Positions 19,733-30,961 are shown, counted from the first letter of the stretch. The stretch is 64,000 bases of DNA from Variovorax davisae (GCF_030316845.1 NZ_JASZYS010000001.1:620001-684000), one strand, 5' to 3'. Notes: generated by a model from the letters alone, not told the origin. Program-made: numbers and translations.

Positions 19733-20470
19733 ATGAAGAAAATCGCTCCAGCGGTTCCCCATCACATCGCCATCGTCATGGATGGCAATGGCCGCTGGGC
19801 GACGCGCCGCTTCCTGCCCCGGGTGGCGGGGCACAAGCAGGGTGTCGAGTCGTTGCGGCGCTGCGTCAAGGCCTGTGCGGCGCGCGACGTCCGGGTGCTG
19901 ACCGTGTTCGCCTTCTCGTCCGAGAACTGGAACCGGCCGGTCGAGGAAGTCTCCGGCCTGATGGAGCTGATGGTCGGCGCGCTGGGCCGCGAGGTGCCGA
20001 AGCTGAGCCAGGACGGGGTGCGGCTGCACTTCATCGGCGAGCGCGGCGGGCTGTCCGACAAGATGATCGCCGGCCTGGTCCAGGCCGAGACGGCGACCGC
20101 CCACAACACCCGGCTGGTACTCAACGTCTGCTTCAACTATGGCGGCCGCTGGGACATCGCCCGCGCCGCCGCCCAGCTGGCGGCCCGCGGCGAGCCGCTG
20201 ACCGAGGCCAACCTCGACGCCGCCATGGCGCTTGCCCACGTGCCCGACCCCGACCTGTTCATCCGCACCGGCGGCGAGCAGCGGCTGTCGAACTTCCTGC
20301 TCTGGCAAAGCGCCTACGCCGAGCTCTACTTCAGCGACAAGCTGTGGCCCGAGTTCGACGAGGCGGCACTGGACGACGCGATCGCCGCCTTCCAGCGGCG
20401 CGAGCGCCGCTACGGCCAGACCTCCGAGCAACTCGGCGCGGTGGGCCCGCGCGATCAGCAGGCCGCCTGA
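19733..20470 (+). CDS. uppS: (di)trans,polycis-undecaprenyl-diphosphate synthase
   Basis: A cis-prenyltransferase that extends farnesyl diphosphate with eight isopentenyl units to undecaprenyl diphosphate, the lipid carrier for peptidoglycan and LPS. It is 245 aa. The catalytic Asp17 lies in IVMDGNGRWA. FAFSSENWNRP and the C-terminal IRTGGEQRLSNFLLWQSAYAE are the substrate-binding signatures. It sits between frr and cdsA, as in many proteobacteria. Confidence 0.97.
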   Translation: MKKIAPAVPHHIAIVMDGNGRWATRRFLPRVAGHKQGVESLRRCVKACAARDVRVLTVFAFSSENWNRPVEEVSGLMELMVGALGREVPKLSQDGVRLHFIGERGGLSDKMIAGLVQAETATAHNTRLVLNVCFNYGGRWDIARAAAQLAARGEPLTEANLDAAMALAHVPDPDLFIRTGGEQRLSNFLLWQSAYAELYFSDKLWPEFDEAALDDAIAAFQRRERRYGQTSEQLGAVGPRDQQAA

Positions 20471-20474
20471 GCGC

Positions 20475-21320
20475 ATGCTCAAACAACGCATCATCACGGC
20501 GATCGTCCTGTTGGCGATCCTGCTGCCCGCGCTCTTCTATCCCTCGTACGTGCCCTTCGCCTGCGTGATGCTGGTGCTGATCGGCGCCGCCGCCTGGGAG
20601 TGGGGCCGCCTCAACGACTACGGCCCCCGCATGTCGCTGTTCCTCGGTGCCGAGATGGTGCTGCTGTGCGCGCTGTCCTGGTGGCTGGGCCTGCTGCAGG
20701 GCTCGCTGCTCGGGGTCTGGATCGTCGCCAGCGCGGCCTGGGTGCTCGGCGGCGCCGCGCTCCTGCGCGTGGCGGTGCCGGGGTGGCCGCGCGTGCCCCG
20801 GGGCCTGCGCCTGGTCGGCGGTCTGCTGGCGTTGTGGGTCGCCTGGCTGGCGGCGGTGCAGGCCCGCATGGTCGGCATCAACTTCCTGCTCTCGATCCTG
20901 GTGCTGGTCTGGGTGGCCGACGTCTTCGCCTATTTCACCGGCCGCGCCTTCGGGCTCAAGTTCACCCGCAACAAGCTGGCCCCGACCATCAGTCCCGGCA
21001 AGAGCTGGGAGGGCGTCTGGGGCGGCATGGCCGGCGTTGTCGTGCTGGCACTCGCCTGGGCCTGGAGCGACTCGGCCGCCCAGGCCGGCGTCGCCAGCCT
21101 CTACACCCGGCTGGCCGAGCGCGGCTGGTGGCTGCTGTTGATCGGGGCGGTCTTCATGGCGGCCATGAGCGTGGTCGGCGACCTGGTCGAGTCGCTGATC
21201 AAGCGCAGCGCGGGCGCCAAGGACAGCAGCGCCCTGCTGCCGGGCCACGGCGGCGTCCTCGACCGGATCGACGCATTGCTGCCGACGCTGCCGATCGCCA
21301 TGATGTTGGCCTTCCTATGA
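20475..21320 (+). CDS. cdsA: phosphatidate cytidylyltransferase (CDP-diglyceride synthase)
   Basis: It makes CDP-diacylglycerol from phosphatidic acid and CTP, the branch point of phospholipid synthesis. It is 281 aa with about eight hydrophobic segments, so an inner-membrane protein. The C-terminal signature is visible ([18 protein letters not shown], then [10 protein letters not shown]). The start ATG 20475 comes 4 bp after uppS, and its TGA overlaps the dxr ATG (ATGA). Confidence 0.95.
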   Translation: MLKQRIITAIVLLAILLPALFYPSYVPFACVMLVLIGAAAWEWGRLNDYGPRMSLFLGAEMVLLCALSWWLGLLQGSLLGVWIVASAAWVLGGAALLRVAVPGWPRVPRGLRLVGGLLALWVAWLAAVQARMVGINFLLSILVLVWVADVFAYFTGRAFGLKFTRNKLAPTISPGKSWEGVWGGMAGVVVLALAWAWSDSAAQAGVASLYTRLAERGWWLLLIGAVFMAAMSVVGDLVESLIKRSAGAKDSSALLPGHGGVLDRIDALLPTLPIAMMLAFL

Positions 21321-22504
21321 ATTCAGTCAAACAACGCGTCACGGTGCTCGGTTCGACCGGCTCCGTCGGCGCCAGCACGCTCGACGTGATCGCGCGCCAT
21401 CCTGGGCGCTTCGAGGTCTTCGCGCTGTCGGCCGCCACCAAGGTGGACGAGCTGCTGGCCCAGTGCGTGCGCTTCGCGCCGCAGTTCGCGGTGATGGCGA
21501 GCGCGCCGCACGCCGCGCAGCTGGCCGACAAGCTCCGCCACAGCGGCCTGCCCACCCGGGTGCTGAGCGGCGCGGGCGCGCTCGAGGAGATCGCCGCCCA
21601 CCCGCAGACCGATGCGGTCATGGCCGCCATCGTCGGCGCCGCGGGGCTCGGGCCCTGCCTGGCGGCCGCGCGGGCCGGCAAGCGGCTGCTGCTGGCCAAC
21701 AAGGAAGCACTGGTGGTCGGCGGCGAACTGTTCATGCGCACGGTGCAGGAGGGCGGTGCCACGCTGCTGCCGATCGACAGCGAGCACTCGGCGATCTTCC
21801 AGTGCCTGCCCGAGGACCGCGCCACCTGGGCCGAACGGGTCGACCACGTGCTGCTGACCGCATCGGGCGGACCGTTCCGCCAGCGCGATCCGCGCACGCT
21901 GGCCGAGATCACGCCCGAGCAGGCCTGCGCGCATCCGAATTTCTCGATGGGGCGCAAGATCTCGGTCGACTCGGCCACCATGATGAACAAGGCGCTCGAG
22001 GTGATCGAGGCCCGCTGGCTGTTCGACCTGACGCCCGAGCAGGTCAAGGTGGTGATCCACCCGCAGCAGATCATCCACTCGATGGTGCAGTTCCAGGATT
22101 CGTCGGTGATCGCGCAGCTCGGCACGCCCGACATGCGGGTGCCGATCGCCTGCGGCCTGGCCTGGCCGGAGCGCATCGAGAGCGGTGCCGGCAAGCTGGA
22201 CTTCGCGTCGCTGGCGGCCCTGACCTTCGAAGCCGCCGACGAAGCCCGCTTTCCCGGCTTGCACCTGGCCTGGCATGCCCTGCGCGCCGCGCCGGGGACC
22301 ACGGCGGTGCTGAACGCCGCCAACGAAGTGGCGGTCGAGGCCTTTCTCGAGCGCCGGCTGCGCTTCGACCGCATTCATGCGGTCAACCTGGAAACTTTGG
22401 AGCGCGTGCGCCCCTCCAAGCTCTCGTCGCTCGCGGACTTGCTGGCCCTCGACGCCAGCGCCCGGGCCGCAGCCAGCGCCGCGGCGCTGCGTTTCGCGAC
22501 CTGA
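21317..22504 (+). CDS. dxr: 1-deoxy-D-xylulose 5-phosphate reductoisomerase
   Basis: The first committed enzyme of the MEP isoprenoid pathway. It converts DXP to 2-C-methyl-erythritol 4-phosphate with NADPH and a divalent metal. It is 395 aa. The NADPH loop is [11 protein letters not shown] near the N-terminus. The active-site segments [30 protein letters not shown] and [18 protein letters not shown] are all intact. It supplies precursors used by the neighbouring UppS. Confidence 0.97.
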   Translation: MNSVKQRVTVLGSTGSVGASTLDVIARHPGRFEVFALSAATKVDELLAQCVRFAPQFAVMASAPHAAQLADKLRHSGLPTRVLSGAGALEEIAAHPQTDAVMAAIVGAAGLGPCLAAARAGKRLLLANKEALVVGGELFMRTVQEGGATLLPIDSEHSAIFQCLPEDRATWAERVDHVLLTASGGPFRQRDPRTLAEITPEQACAHPNFSMGRKISVDSATMMNKALEVIEARWLFDLTPEQVKVVIHPQQIIHSMVQFQDSSVIAQLGTPDMRVPIACGLAWPERIESGAGKLDFASLAALTFEAADEARFPGLHLAWHALRAAPGTTAVLNAANEVAVEAFLERRLRFDRIHAVNLETLERVRPSKLSSLADLLALDASARAAASAAALRFAT

Positions 22505-22525
22505 CCCACCAACCCGGGGAACCCG

Positions 22526-23896
22526 ATGCTCACAGTCGTTGCCTTCATCGTCGCCCTCGGCCTCCTGATCGCCGTGCACGAGTACGGCCACTACCGGGTC
22601 GCGGTGGCCTGCGGCGTCAAGGTGCTGCGCTTCTCGGTCGGCTTCGGCAAGACGCTCTATCGCTGGAGCCCCAAGCGCCAGCATCCGGGCCAGAACACCG
22701 AATTCGTGATCGGCGCCTTCCCCCTGGGCGGCTACGTGAAGATGCTCGACGAGCGCGAGGGCCCGGTGCCGGCCGAGGAGCGCCACCGCGCCTTCAACAC
22801 CCAGCCGTTGCGCTCGCGGGCCGCCATCGTCGCGGCCGGACCGATCGCCAACCTGCTGCTGGCGGTCGTGCTCTACACCCTGGTCAACTGGATCGGCGTC
22901 CAGGAGCCGGCCGCGACCCTGGCCCGGCCGGTGGCCGCATCGCTGGCCGAGCAGGCCGGGCTGAGGGGCGGCGAACACATCACGCGGGCCGGCTTCGACG
23001 GCGAACTCGACGCCGTCCAGTCCTTCGAGGACCTGCGCTGGCGCATGACCCGCGGCGCCCTCGATGGCCGCGACCTGACGCTCGAGATCGCGGGCGAGGG
23101 CGGTCGTCCGGCGCGCGAACTGGTGCTGCCGCTGAGCCGCATCGAGGCCAAGGATGCGGACGCCCAGATGTTCCGCAAGATCGGCGTCATCACGCCGATG
23201 ACCCGCCCCGAGATCGGCGAGGTGATGCCCGGCAGCGCCGCCGAGCGCGCGGGGCTGCGCAACGGCGACCTGGTGCGCCTGGTCGGCACGACGCCGATCG
23301 TCGACGGCCAGCAGCTGCGCGAGATCATCCGGGCCTCGGTCGATGGCGGCCAGCCGCGCATGCAGACCTGGCAGGTCGAGCGCGGTGGGCAGTCGCTGCG
23401 CATCGATGTCACGCCCGAGCTGCGCGACGATGCCAGCGGCAAGATCGGCCGCATCGGTGCCTATGTCGGCGCGCCGCCCGCGATGGTGCTGGTGCGCCAG
23501 GGCGTGGTCGACGGCGTCTGGCGCGGGGTGGTCCGCACCTGGGAGGTGTCGGCGCTGACCGTGCGCATGATGGGCAAGATGGTCATCGGCGAGGCCTCGC
23601 TCAAGAATCTCAGCGGACCGCTCACGATCGCCGACTATGCCGGCAAGTCCGCCAGCCTCGGCTTGACGCAGTACATGGTGTTCCTGGCCCTGATCAGCGT
23701 GAGCCTGGGGGTGCTGAACCTCATGCCGCTGCCGGTCCTCGATGGTGGACACCTGATGTATTATCTTTGGGAGGGCCTGACCGGCAAGAGCGTCTCCGAC
23801 GCCTGGATGGAAAGGTTTCAGCGCGGCGGTGTCGCGCTGCTGCTGGTCATGATGTCGATCGCACTCTTCAACGACGTCACGCGGCTCTTTGGTTAA
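22526..23896 (+). CDS. rseP: RIP metalloprotease RseP (site-2 protease)
   Basis: An inner-membrane zinc protease that cuts anti-sigma factor RseA in the sigma-E envelope stress response and also clears signal peptides. It is 456 aa. HEYGH (18-22) in the first membrane helix supplies the metal ligands and catalytic Glu. Two periplasmic PDZ domains follow (about 115-200 and 220-305). The third metal ligand is in LPVLDGGH near the C-terminus. It lies directly before bamA, whose product's folding state the stress response monitors. Confidence 0.96.
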   Translation: MLTVVAFIVALGLLIAVHEYGHYRVAVACGVKVLRFSVGFGKTLYRWSPKRQHPGQNTEFVIGAFPLGGYVKMLDEREGPVPAEERHRAFNTQPLRSRAAIVAAGPIANLLLAVVLYTLVNWIGVQEPAATLARPVAASLAEQAGLRGGEHITRAGFDGELDAVQSFEDLRWRMTRGALDGRDLTLEIAGEGGRPARELVLPLSRIEAKDADAQMFRKIGVITPMTRPEIGEVMPGSAAERAGLRNGDLVRLVGTTPIVDGQQLREIIRASVDGGQPRMQTWQVERGGQSLRIDVTPELRDDASGKIGRIGAYVGAPPAMVLVRQGVVDGVWRGVVRTWEVSALTVRMMGKMVIGEASLKNLSGPLTIADYAGKSASLGLTQYMVFLALISVSLGVLNLMPLPVLDGGHLMYYLWEGLTGKSVSDAWMERFQRGGVALLLVMMSIALFNDVTRLFG

Positions 23897-23936
23897 CTTT
23901 TCTGCCAGCCCTTTCCGGCCCTGGCGCAATTCACAG

Positions 23937-26348
23937 ATGAACACAACAATCAGTCGCTTTCGCCTGCGCAGCGTTGCCGCGGTGGTGGCCAGCGCCCTGG
24001 CGGCCACGGCAGCCTGGGCCGTCGAGCCTTTCACCGTGCGCGACATTCGTGTCGAAGGCCTGCAGCGCGTCGAGCCGGGAACGATCTTCGCCTCGATGCC
24101 CTTGCGCGTGGGGGACATCTACAACGACGACCGCGGCTCGGCCGCCATCCGGGCGCTGTTCGACCTCGGCCTGTTCAAGGACGTGCGCATCGACGTCAAC
24201 GGCAACGTGCTGGTGGTGATCGTCGAGGAGCGGCCGACCATCGCCGACGTCGACTTCGTCGGCACCAAGGAATTCGAGAAGGCGAACCTGCAAAAGGCGC
24301 TGCGCGAAGTCGGCCTGGCCGACGGCCGGCCCTACGACAAGGCGCTGGCCGACCGGGCCGAGCAGGAGCTCAAGCGCCAGTACGTGAGCCGCAGCCTCTA
24401 CAACGCCCAGGTCGTGACCACGGTCACGCCGATCGAGCGCAACCGCGTCAACCTGACCTTCACCGTGACCGAGGGCGAGCCCGCGCGGATCCGCGAAGTG
24501 CACATCGCCGGCAACAAGGATTTCAGCGAATCGACCCTGCTGAGCCTGTTCGACCAGGATAGCGGCGGCTGGCTCAGCTGGTACACCAAGTCGAACCAGT
24601 ATTCGCGCGCGAAGCTCAATGCCGACCTGGAGACCCTGCGCTCTTACTACCTGTCGCGCGGCTACCTCGAGTTCCGCATCGACTCCACGCAGGTGGCGAT
24701 CTCGCCCGACCGGCAGGACCTCTCGGTCACGGTCAATATCAGCGAGGGCGAGAAGTTCGTGGTGTCCGGCGTGAAGCTCGACGGCAACTACCTCGGCCGC
24801 GACGAGGAGTTCAAGACCCTGGTCACCATCAAGCCGGGCGAGCCGTACAACGCCGAGCAGGTCACCCAGACCACGAAGGCCTTCTCCGACTACTTCGGCT
24901 CCTTCGGCTATGCCTTCGCCCGCGTGCAGGCCACGCCCGAAATCGACCGCACGACCAATCGGGTGGCACTGACGCTCAAGGCCGAGCCCGAGCGCCGGGT
25001 CTACGTGCGCCGCGTCGCCGTGGGCGGCAACAACCGCACCCGCGACGAAGTGATCCGGCGCGAGTTCCGCCAATACGAGGCCTCCTGGTACGACGGCGAC
25101 AAGATCAAGCTGTCGCGCGACCGGGTCGACCGGCTCGGCTTCTTCACCGAGGTCACGGTCGACACGCAGGAAGTTCCGGGCGTGCCCGACCAGGTCGACC
25201 TGACGGTCAACGTGACCGAGAAGCCGACCGGCTCGCTGCAGTTGGGCGCCGGTTTCTCGAGCGCCGACAAGGTCAGCCTGACCTTCGGCATCTCGCAGGA
25301 AAACGTGTTCGGCTCGGGCAACTATCTTGGTGTGCAGGTCAACACCAGCAAGTACAACCGCACGCTGTCCCTGGTGACGACCGATCCCTACTTCACCAAG
25401 GAAGGGATCTCGCGCAGCTTCAGCCTCTACACCACGACCACCCAGCCCTACTACAGCAGCATCGACGGCAACTACAAGCTGACCACCGAGGGCGCGACCA
25501 TCCGCTTCGGCGTGCCGTTCAGCGAACGCGACACGGTGTTCTTCGGCGCCGGCCTGGAGCGCTACCGCTTCGATCCGGGCACCTCGTTCGCCGGCTACGT
25601 TCCCTATTCGTACCAGCAGTACTTCGGCTGCGTGACGTCGAACGGCCAGTTGGGCCTCCTCTATTGCGGCAACCCCTCGGTCTCGGGCATTCCGCTGACC
25701 ATCGGCTGGGCCCGCGACGACCGCGACAGCGCACTGGTCCCGACCAGCGGCGTGCTGCAGAGCGCCAACCTCGAGGTCGGCGCCGGTTCGGAAATGAAGT
25801 ACTACAAGGCCAACTACAAGTACCAGCAGTTCTTCCCGATCAACAAGCAGTACACCTTCGCGATCAACGGCGACGTCGGCTACGCCGGCGCCTTCAGCGG
25901 CCAGGTGTACCCGATCTTCAAGAACTTCTACGCCGGCGGCCTGGGTTCGGTGCGCGGCTTCGAGCAGAACTCGCTCGGTCCGCGCGACATTCCGCTGTTC
26001 GGCCAGACCGAAGGCGCGGCGCTGGGCGGGACCAAGAAGGCGATCTTCAATGCCGAATTGAGCACACCGTTCCCCGGCGCCGGCAACGACCGCACCCTGC
26101 GTCTGTACGGCTTCCTGGATGCCGGCAACGTGTTCGGCGACCGCACCGCCTGGTCGACCGACGCCCAATGGGATTCGATCAAGAAGATCCGCGCGTCGGT
26201 GGGCCTGGGCATCAGCTGGATTTCGCCGCTCGGGCCACTGCGGCTGGCCTATGCCATCCCGGTCGTCTACGAGAAGGGGGATGTCGGCCAGCTGATCCCG
26301 GAGGATAGAATTCAACGCCTGCAATTCCAGATCGGAACGACTTTCTAA
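23937..26348 (+). CDS. bamA: outer membrane protein assembly factor BamA
   Basis: An Omp85 protein, the essential core of the BAM complex that folds beta-barrels into the outer membrane. It is 803 aa from ATG 23937, with a signal peptide ending AATAAWA. Five POTRA domains span about 25-425 (FTVRDIRVEGLQRVEPG opens the first). The 16-stranded barrel includes the lid-lock VRGF motif (GLGSVRGFEQNSLGPRD) and ends in a C-terminal aromatic (QFQIGTTF). The stop overlaps the ATG of the Skp-like gene by one base (TAATG). Confidence 0.97.
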   Translation: MNTTISRFRLRSVAAVVASALAATAAWAVEPFTVRDIRVEGLQRVEPGTIFASMPLRVGDIYNDDRGSAAIRALFDLGLFKDVRIDVNGNVLVVIVEERPTIADVDFVGTKEFEKANLQKALREVGLADGRPYDKALADRAEQELKRQYVSRSLYNAQVVTTVTPIERNRVNLTFTVTEGEPARIREVHIAGNKDFSESTLLSLFDQDSGGWLSWYTKSNQYSRAKLNADLETLRSYYLSRGYLEFRIDSTQVAISPDRQDLSVTVNISEGEKFVVSGVKLDGNYLGRDEEFKTLVTIKPGEPYNAEQVTQTTKAFSDYFGSFGYAFARVQATPEIDRTTNRVALTLKAEPERRVYVRRVAVGGNNRTRDEVIRREFRQYEASWYDGDKIKLSRDRVDRLGFFTEVTVDTQEVPGVPDQVDLTVNVTEKPTGSLQLGAGFSSADKVSLTFGISQENVFGSGNYLGVQVNTSKYNRTLSLVTTDPYFTKEGISRSFSLYTTTTQPYYSSIDGNYKLTTEGATIRFGVPFSERDTVFFGAGLERYRFDPGTSFAGYVPYSYQQYFGCVTSNGQLGLLYCGNPSVSGIPLTIGWARDDRDSALVPTSGVLQSANLEVGAGSEMKYYKANYKYQQFFPINKQYTFAINGDVGYAGAFSGQVYPIFKNFYAGGLGSVRGFEQNSLGPRDIPLFGQTEGAALGGTKKAIFNAELSTPFPGAGNDRTLRLYGFLDAGNVFGDRTAWSTDAQWDSIKKIRASVGLGISWISPLGPLRLAYAIPVVYEKGDVGQLIPEDRIQRLQFQIGTTF

Positions 26349-26920
26349 TGACTCCATTGCTTCGTGCCGCCGGTGCGCTGCTTGTTCCTGTCTTCATGGC
26401 GGCGGGGCTGCCGGCCGCCCATGCGCAGGACACCTTCCGCATCGGATTCGTCAATCCGGACCGGGTGCTGCGCGAGGCGCAGCCGGCGAAAGCCGCCCAG
26501 GCCAAGCTGGAGGCCGAGTTCCTCAAGCGCGAAAAGGATCTGACGGCGCAGGGCGCGGCATTGAAGGCGGCTTCCGAGCAGTTCGAACGCGAGGCTTCGA
26601 CGCTCTCCGAGACCCAGCGCGTGACCCGCCAGCGGCAGCTGGTCGACCAGGACCGCGACTTCCAGCGTCGCCGTCGCGAATTCCAGGAAGATCTGAACGC
26701 GCGCAAGAACGAAGAGCTGCAACAGGTCTACGAGCGCGCCAACCGCGTGGTCAAGCAGGTGGCCGAGGCCGAGAAGTACGACGCCATCCTCCAGGAGGCG
26801 ATCTACATCAACCCCAAGCACGACATCACCGAAAAGGTGATCAAGGCGCTCAACGCCTCGACCAACACGCCCACCACCCCGTCGGCCAACGGGTCGGCGA
26901 CCCCGGCCGGCGGCAAGTAG
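26348..26920 (+). CDS. skp: OmpH/Skp family periplasmic chaperone
   Basis: 190 aa. A signal peptide ends at AAHAQD (about residue 24). The mature protein begins RIGFVNPDRVLREAQPAKAA, the usual OmpH beta-strand and first helix. Long charged helices (about 45-140) form the tentacles that hold unfolded outer-membrane proteins in a trimer. The C-terminus has an added Thr/Pro/Ser/Gly-rich tail. It is translationally linked to bamA. Confidence 0.93.
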   Translation: MTPLLRAAGALLVPVFMAAGLPAAHAQDTFRIGFVNPDRVLREAQPAKAAQAKLEAEFLKREKDLTAQGAALKAASEQFEREASTLSETQRVTRQRQLVDQDRDFQRRRREFQEDLNARKNEELQQVYERANRVVKQVAEAEKYDAILQEAIYINPKHDITEKVIKALNASTNTPTTPSANGSATPAGGK

Positions 26921-26935
26921 CGCCGCGACAACGGC

Positions 26936-27922
26936 GTGGCACTGCGGCTAGGCGCAATCGTTGAGGCCCTCGGAGGCGAGCTCCAGGGCGATCCCGGGCT
27001 GTCGATCGAGCGCCTGGCGCCGCTGGCGGCGGCCGAGGGCGATGCGATCGCCTTCCTGAGCCATCCCAAGTACCAGAAGGAGCTCGCCGCCTCCCGGGCC
27101 GCCTGCGTGATCGTGGCGCCGGCGATGCGCGAGGCCGCCGCCGCGCGCGGCGCCTTCATCGAGACGCCCGATCCCTATCTCTATTTCGCCCGCCTGACCC
27201 AGCTCTGGAAGAAGGCCCATGCCCGGCCCGAAGCGCAGCGCATCCACCCCAGCGCGGTGATCGATCCCGAAGCCGTCATCGATCCCAGCGCCCGCATCGG
27301 CGCGCTGTGCGTGGTCGAGCGCGGGGCCCGCATCGGGGCCGACACGGTGCTCAAGTCCGGCGTCACCGTGAGCGAGGACTGCGTCATCGGCGCCCGCTGC
27401 CTGCTGCATCCGGGCGTGGTGATCGGCGCCGACGGCTTCGGGCTCGCGCCGCACGAAGGGGCCTGGGTCAAGATCGAGCAGCTGGGTGCGGTGCGCATCG
27501 GCGACGACGTCGAGATCGGCGCCAACACCTGCATCGATCGCGGCGCCCTCGGAGACACGGTGATCGAGGACGGCGTCAAGCTCGACAACCTGATCCAGAT
27601 CGGCCACAACGTGCGCATCGGCAGGCACACCGCCATGGCCGGCTGCGCCGCGGTGGCGGGCAGCGCCACCATCGGCGCCCACTGCACGTTGGGCGGCCGG
27701 GCCGGCGTGCTCGGGCACCTGACCATTGCCGACCACGTGAACATCTCGTCGAACTCGCTGGTGACGCGCTCCATCCACAAGCCCGGTCACTACACCGGCG
27801 TGTTTCCCATCGACGACAATGCGGCCTGGGAGAAAAACGCTGCCACGCTCAAGCAACTGCACAGTCTGCGGGAGCGCCTCAAGGCGCTGGAAAAAATGAC
27901 GATGCAGGACAAGAAATCATGA
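26936..27922 (+). CDS. lpxD: UDP-3-O-(3-hydroxyacyl)glucosamine N-acyltransferase
   Basis: The third enzyme of lipid A synthesis; it adds the second hydroxyacyl chain from acyl-ACP. It is 328 aa from GTG 26936. A small N-terminal uridine-binding domain is followed by about ten hexapeptide repeats of a left-handed beta-helix (for example [19 protein letters not shown]). The catalytic His lies in the [11 protein letters not shown] region. The C-terminal helix binds acyl carrier. Its stop overlaps the fabZ start (ATGA). Confidence 0.96.
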   Translation: MALRLGAIVEALGGELQGDPGLSIERLAPLAAAEGDAIAFLSHPKYQKELAASRAACVIVAPAMREAAAARGAFIETPDPYLYFARLTQLWKKAHARPEAQRIHPSAVIDPEAVIDPSARIGALCVVERGARIGADTVLKSGVTVSEDCVIGARCLLHPGVVIGADGFGLAPHEGAWVKIEQLGAVRIGDDVEIGANTCIDRGALGDTVIEDGVKLDNLIQIGHNVRIGRHTAMAGCAAVAGSATIGAHCTLGGRAGVLGHLTIADHVNISSNSLVTRSIHKPGHYTGVFPIDDNAAWEKNAATLKQLHSLRERLKALEKMTMQDKKS

Positions 27923-28365
27923 CGACGCTCGATATCCATCAAATCCTCAAGCTGCTGCCCCACCGATACCCGTTCCTCCTGGTGGACCGCGTGCTCGAGA
28001 TGGAAAAGGGCAAGCGCATCACGGCACTCAAGAACGTGACCATGAACGAGCCCTTCTTCAACGGCCACTTTCCGCATCGCCCGGTGATGCCGGGCGTGCT
28101 GATGCTCGAAGCCATGGCGCAGGCGGCGGCGCTGCTGTCCTTCCATTCGCTCGACATCGTGCCCGACGACAACACGGTCTACTACTTCGCCGCCATCGAT
28201 GGCGCCCGCTTCAAGCGGCCGGTCGAGCCCGGCGACCAGCTCACGCTGGAGGTCGAGATCGAGCGCATGAAGGCCGGCATCTCCAAGTTCAAGGGCCGCG
28301 CGCTGGTCGGCCCCGAACTGGCCTGCGAAGCGACATTGATGTGCGCGATGCGCCAGATCAGCTGA
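27919..28365 (+). CDS. fabZ: 3-hydroxyacyl-ACP dehydratase FabZ
   Basis: It removes water from 3-hydroxyacyl-ACP in fatty-acid elongation and competes with LpxA and LpxD for hydroxyacyl chains. It is a 148-aa hot-dog fold with the catalytic His50 in [13 protein letters not shown] and Glu64 in LMLEAMAQ. It overlaps lpxD by 4 bp and precedes lpxA by 10 bp, the standard lpxD-fabZ-lpxA order. Confidence 0.97.
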   Translation: MTTLDIHQILKLLPHRYPFLLVDRVLEMEKGKRITALKNVTMNEPFFNGHFPHRPVMPGVLMLEAMAQAAALLSFHSLDIVPDDNTVYYFAAIDGARFKRPVEPGDQLTLEVEIERMKAGISKFKGRALVGPELACEATLMCAMRQIS

Positions 28366-28375
28366 ACCTGCCGGC

Positions 28376-29164
28376 ATGACCCTGATTCATTCGACGGCGA
28401 TCGTCGACCCTCAGGCCGAACTCGACCCGACGGTCGGTGTCGGTCCCTACGCCGTGATCGGCCCGCACGTGCGGGTCGGCGCCGGCACCACGATCGGCGC
28501 GCACTGCGTGATCGAGGGCAGGACCACCATCGGCCGCGACAACCGGATCTTCCAGTTCGCTTCGTTGGGGGCGGTACCGCAAGACAAGAAATACGCCGGC
28601 GAGCCCACGCAACTGGTCATCGGCGATCGCAACGTGATCCGCGAGTTCTGCACCTTCAACATCGGCGTGCCGGGGGCAGGCGGCGTCACGCGGGTGGGCA
28701 ACGACAACTGGATCATGGCGTACACGCACATCGCGCACGACTGCCGCGTCGACGACCACACCACGCTCGCCAACAACACGACGCTGGCCGGCCACGTGCA
28801 CCTGGCCGACTGGGTGACGGTGGGCGGGCTGACCGGCATCCACCAGTTCGTGTCGATCGGTGCCCACGCGATGCTGGGTTTTGCCAGCGCGGTCACGCAG
28901 GACGTACCGCCCTTCATGCTGGTGGACGGCAATCCGCTGGCCGTCCGCGGGTTCAACGTGGTCGGCTTGCGGCGCCGGGAGTTCTCGCCCGCCCGGATCG
29001 CGGCGGTCAAGCAGATGCACCGGCTCCTGTACCGCCAGGGCAAGACGCTGGACGAGGCGCGCACCGCGATCGAGGCCCTCGCCGCCGAAGTGCCCGAATC
29101 GGCACCCGACGTGGCGATGATGAGTGAATTCCTCGCCGGCGCCACGCGCGGCATCGCGCGCTGA
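28376..29164 (+). CDS. lpxA: acyl-ACP--UDP-N-acetylglucosamine O-acyltransferase
   Basis: The first step of lipid A synthesis: it moves a 3-hydroxyacyl chain to the 3-OH of UDP-GlcNAc. It is 262 aa. The N-terminal left-handed beta-helix of hexapeptide repeats starts at [20 protein letters not shown]. The catalytic His is in [10 protein letters not shown], and [13 protein letters not shown] is conserved. The helical C-terminal part begins [20 protein letters not shown]. Confidence 0.97.
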   Translation: MTLIHSTAIVDPQAELDPTVGVGPYAVIGPHVRVGAGTTIGAHCVIEGRTTIGRDNRIFQFASLGAVPQDKKYAGEPTQLVIGDRNVIREFCTFNIGVPGAGGVTRVGNDNWIMAYTHIAHDCRVDDHTTLANNTTLAGHVHLADWVTVGGLTGIHQFVSIGAHAMLGFASAVTQDVPPFMLVDGNPLAVRGFNVVGLRRREFSPARIAAVKQMHRLLYRQGKTLDEARTAIEALAAEVPESAPDVAMMSEFLAGATRGIAR

Positions 29165-29172
29165 GTCGTCGC

Positions 29173-30321
29173 ATGCCTGACACGCAGCGGCAGTTTTCGC
29201 TGGTCGCCGGCGAGGCTTCGGGCGACCTGCTGGCGGGCCTGATGCTCGACGGGCTGCAGGCGCGCTGGCCCACCATGAAGGCCGTCGGCATCGGGGGACC
29301 CCAAATGCTCTCGCGCGGCTTCGAGACCTGGTGGCCGCAGGAGAAGCTCGCCGTCAGCGGCTACGTGGAGGTGCTGCGGCACTATCCCGAGATCGCCGGC
29401 ATCCGGCGCCAGCTGCGGGCCCGGCTGCTGCGCGAGCGGCCTGAGATCTTCATCGGGGTCGACGCGCCCGATTTCAACCTCGACCTGGAAGCCGGCCTGC
29501 GCGAGCGCGGCATCAAGACCGCGCATTTCGTCTGCCCCTCGATCTGGGCCTGGCGGCCGGAGCGGGTCGTCAAGCTGCGCGCGGCCGCCGACCACGTGCT
29601 GTGCATCTTCCCGTTCGAGCCGGCCTTGCTCGAGCAGCACGGCATTGCCGCGACCTACGTGGGCCATCCGCTGGCCAAGGTGATCCCGATGACGCCGGAC
29701 CGCGCGGCCGCGCGCGCGGCGCTCGGGCTGGACCCGGACGCCGAGGTGGTCGCCATCCTGCCGGGCAGCCGGCGCTCGGAAGTGCGCCAGCTGGCGCCCC
29801 TGTTCTTCGCGGCCGCCGCCCTCATGCTGAAGGCCCGGCCCGGGCTGCGCTTCATCTGCCCGGTGCTGCCGAACCTTCGCCCGGAGATGGAGCAGGCGCT
29901 GGCGGCGAGCGAGCTGGCCGGCCGCGTGACCCTGCTCGACCGCCAGTCCCATGCCGCGCTGGCGGCCTGCGACCTCACGCTGATCGCCAGCGGCACGGCG
30001 ACCCTGGAGGCGGCGCTCTTCAAGCGTCCCATGGTGATCTCCTACCGCGTGAACTCCCTGACCTGGCGGCTGGTGATGCAGCGCAAGCAGCTGCAGCCGT
30101 GGGTCGGCCTGCCCAACATCCTCAGCGGCGAATTCGTGGTGCCCGAAATCCTGCAGGACGCCGCCACGCCGCAGGCGCTGGCCGATGCGATGCTGGCCTG
30201 GCTGGCTTCACCGGACAAGGTTCACGCCTTGCAACAACGTTTTTGCGCCATGCATGCCGAATTGCTGCGCGATACGCCCACACTGTGCGCCGATGCGATC
30301 CAGAAAGTTCTTGCAGGCTGA
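29173..30321 (+). CDS. lpxB: lipid-A-disaccharide synthase
   Basis: A GT19 glycosyltransferase that joins UDP-diacylglucosamine and lipid X into the lipid A disaccharide. It is 382 aa, peripheral on the inner membrane. The N-terminal [14 protein letters not shown] is the family signature. [38 protein letters not shown] and [11 protein letters not shown] follow in order. Its end overlaps the rnhB start by 29 bp. Confidence 0.96.
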   Translation: MPDTQRQFSLVAGEASGDLLAGLMLDGLQARWPTMKAVGIGGPQMLSRGFETWWPQEKLAVSGYVEVLRHYPEIAGIRRQLRARLLRERPEIFIGVDAPDFNLDLEAGLRERGIKTAHFVCPSIWAWRPERVVKLRAAADHVLCIFPFEPALLEQHGIAATYVGHPLAKVIPMTPDRAAARAALGLDPDAEVVAILPGSRRSEVRQLAPLFFAAAALMLKARPGLRFICPVLPNLRPEMEQALAASELAGRVTLLDRQSHAALAACDLTLIASGTATLEAALFKRPMVISYRVNSLTWRLVMQRKQLQPWVGLPNILSGEFVVPEILQDAATPQALADAMLAWLASPDKVHALQQRFCAMHAELLRDTPTLCADAIQKVLAG

Positions 30322-30961
30322 ACAGGCGACGCTGGTCTGGGACGGTCCCGGGCTCATGGCCGGGGTCGACGAGGCCGGCCGCGGGCCGCTGGCCGGGCCG
30401 GTGGTGGCCGCGGCCGTCATCCTCGACGACCTGCGGCCGATCCGCGGCCTGGCCGATTCCAAGACGCTGACCGCCCGCCAGCGCGAGCGCCTGCACGACC
30501 AGATCCTGGCCAAGGCGCTGTGCTGCTCGGTGGCCCAGGCCAGCGTCGAGGAGATCGACACCCACAACATCCTGCAGGCCACGATGCTGGCGATGCGGCG
30601 CGCGGTCGAGGGGCTGCGGCTGAAGCCGGTCAAGGTGCTGGTCGACGGCAACCGGCTGCCGACGCTCAACGTGCTGGCCGAAGCGATCGTCAAGGGCGAC
30701 GCCCGGGTCAAGGCGATCTCGGCCGCCTCGATCCTGGCCAAGGTGCACCGCGACCGGCTGTGCGAAGAGCTGCACGTGGAGTTTCCGCACTACGGCTTTG
30801 CCGGCCACAAGGGCTACGGAACGCCCGAGCACCTCGACGCGCTGCTGCGCCACGGCGCCTGCGTCCACCACCGCAAGTCGTTCAGCCCGGTCGCCGCGGC
30901 GCTGGCGCGCGGGTCCGCGCCGGCCGAGGCCATGGCCGGTGTCGAGGGAGCGCTTCGATGA
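30293..30961 (+). CDS. rnhB: ribonuclease HII
   Basis: It cuts the RNA strand of RNA-DNA hybrids and removes single ribonucleotides from DNA. It is 222 aa from ATG 30293, which lies inside the lpxB 3' end. The acidic metal site is [11 protein letters not shown] (Asp26, Glu27) plus Asp in KVLVDGN and in the KVHRDRL segment. AFPHYGF-like [12 protein letters not shown] is conserved. Its TGA overlaps the next ATG (ATGA). Confidence 0.95.
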   Translation: MRSRKFLQAEQATLVWDGPGLMAGVDEAGRGPLAGPVVAAAVILDDLRPIRGLADSKTLTARQRERLHDQILAKALCCSVAQASVEEIDTHNILQATMLAMRRAVEGLRLKPVKVLVDGNRLPTLNVLAEAIVKGDARVKAISAASILAKVHRDRLCEELHVEFPHYGFAGHKGYGTPEHLDALLRHGACVHHRKSFSPVAAALARGSAPAEAMAGVEGALR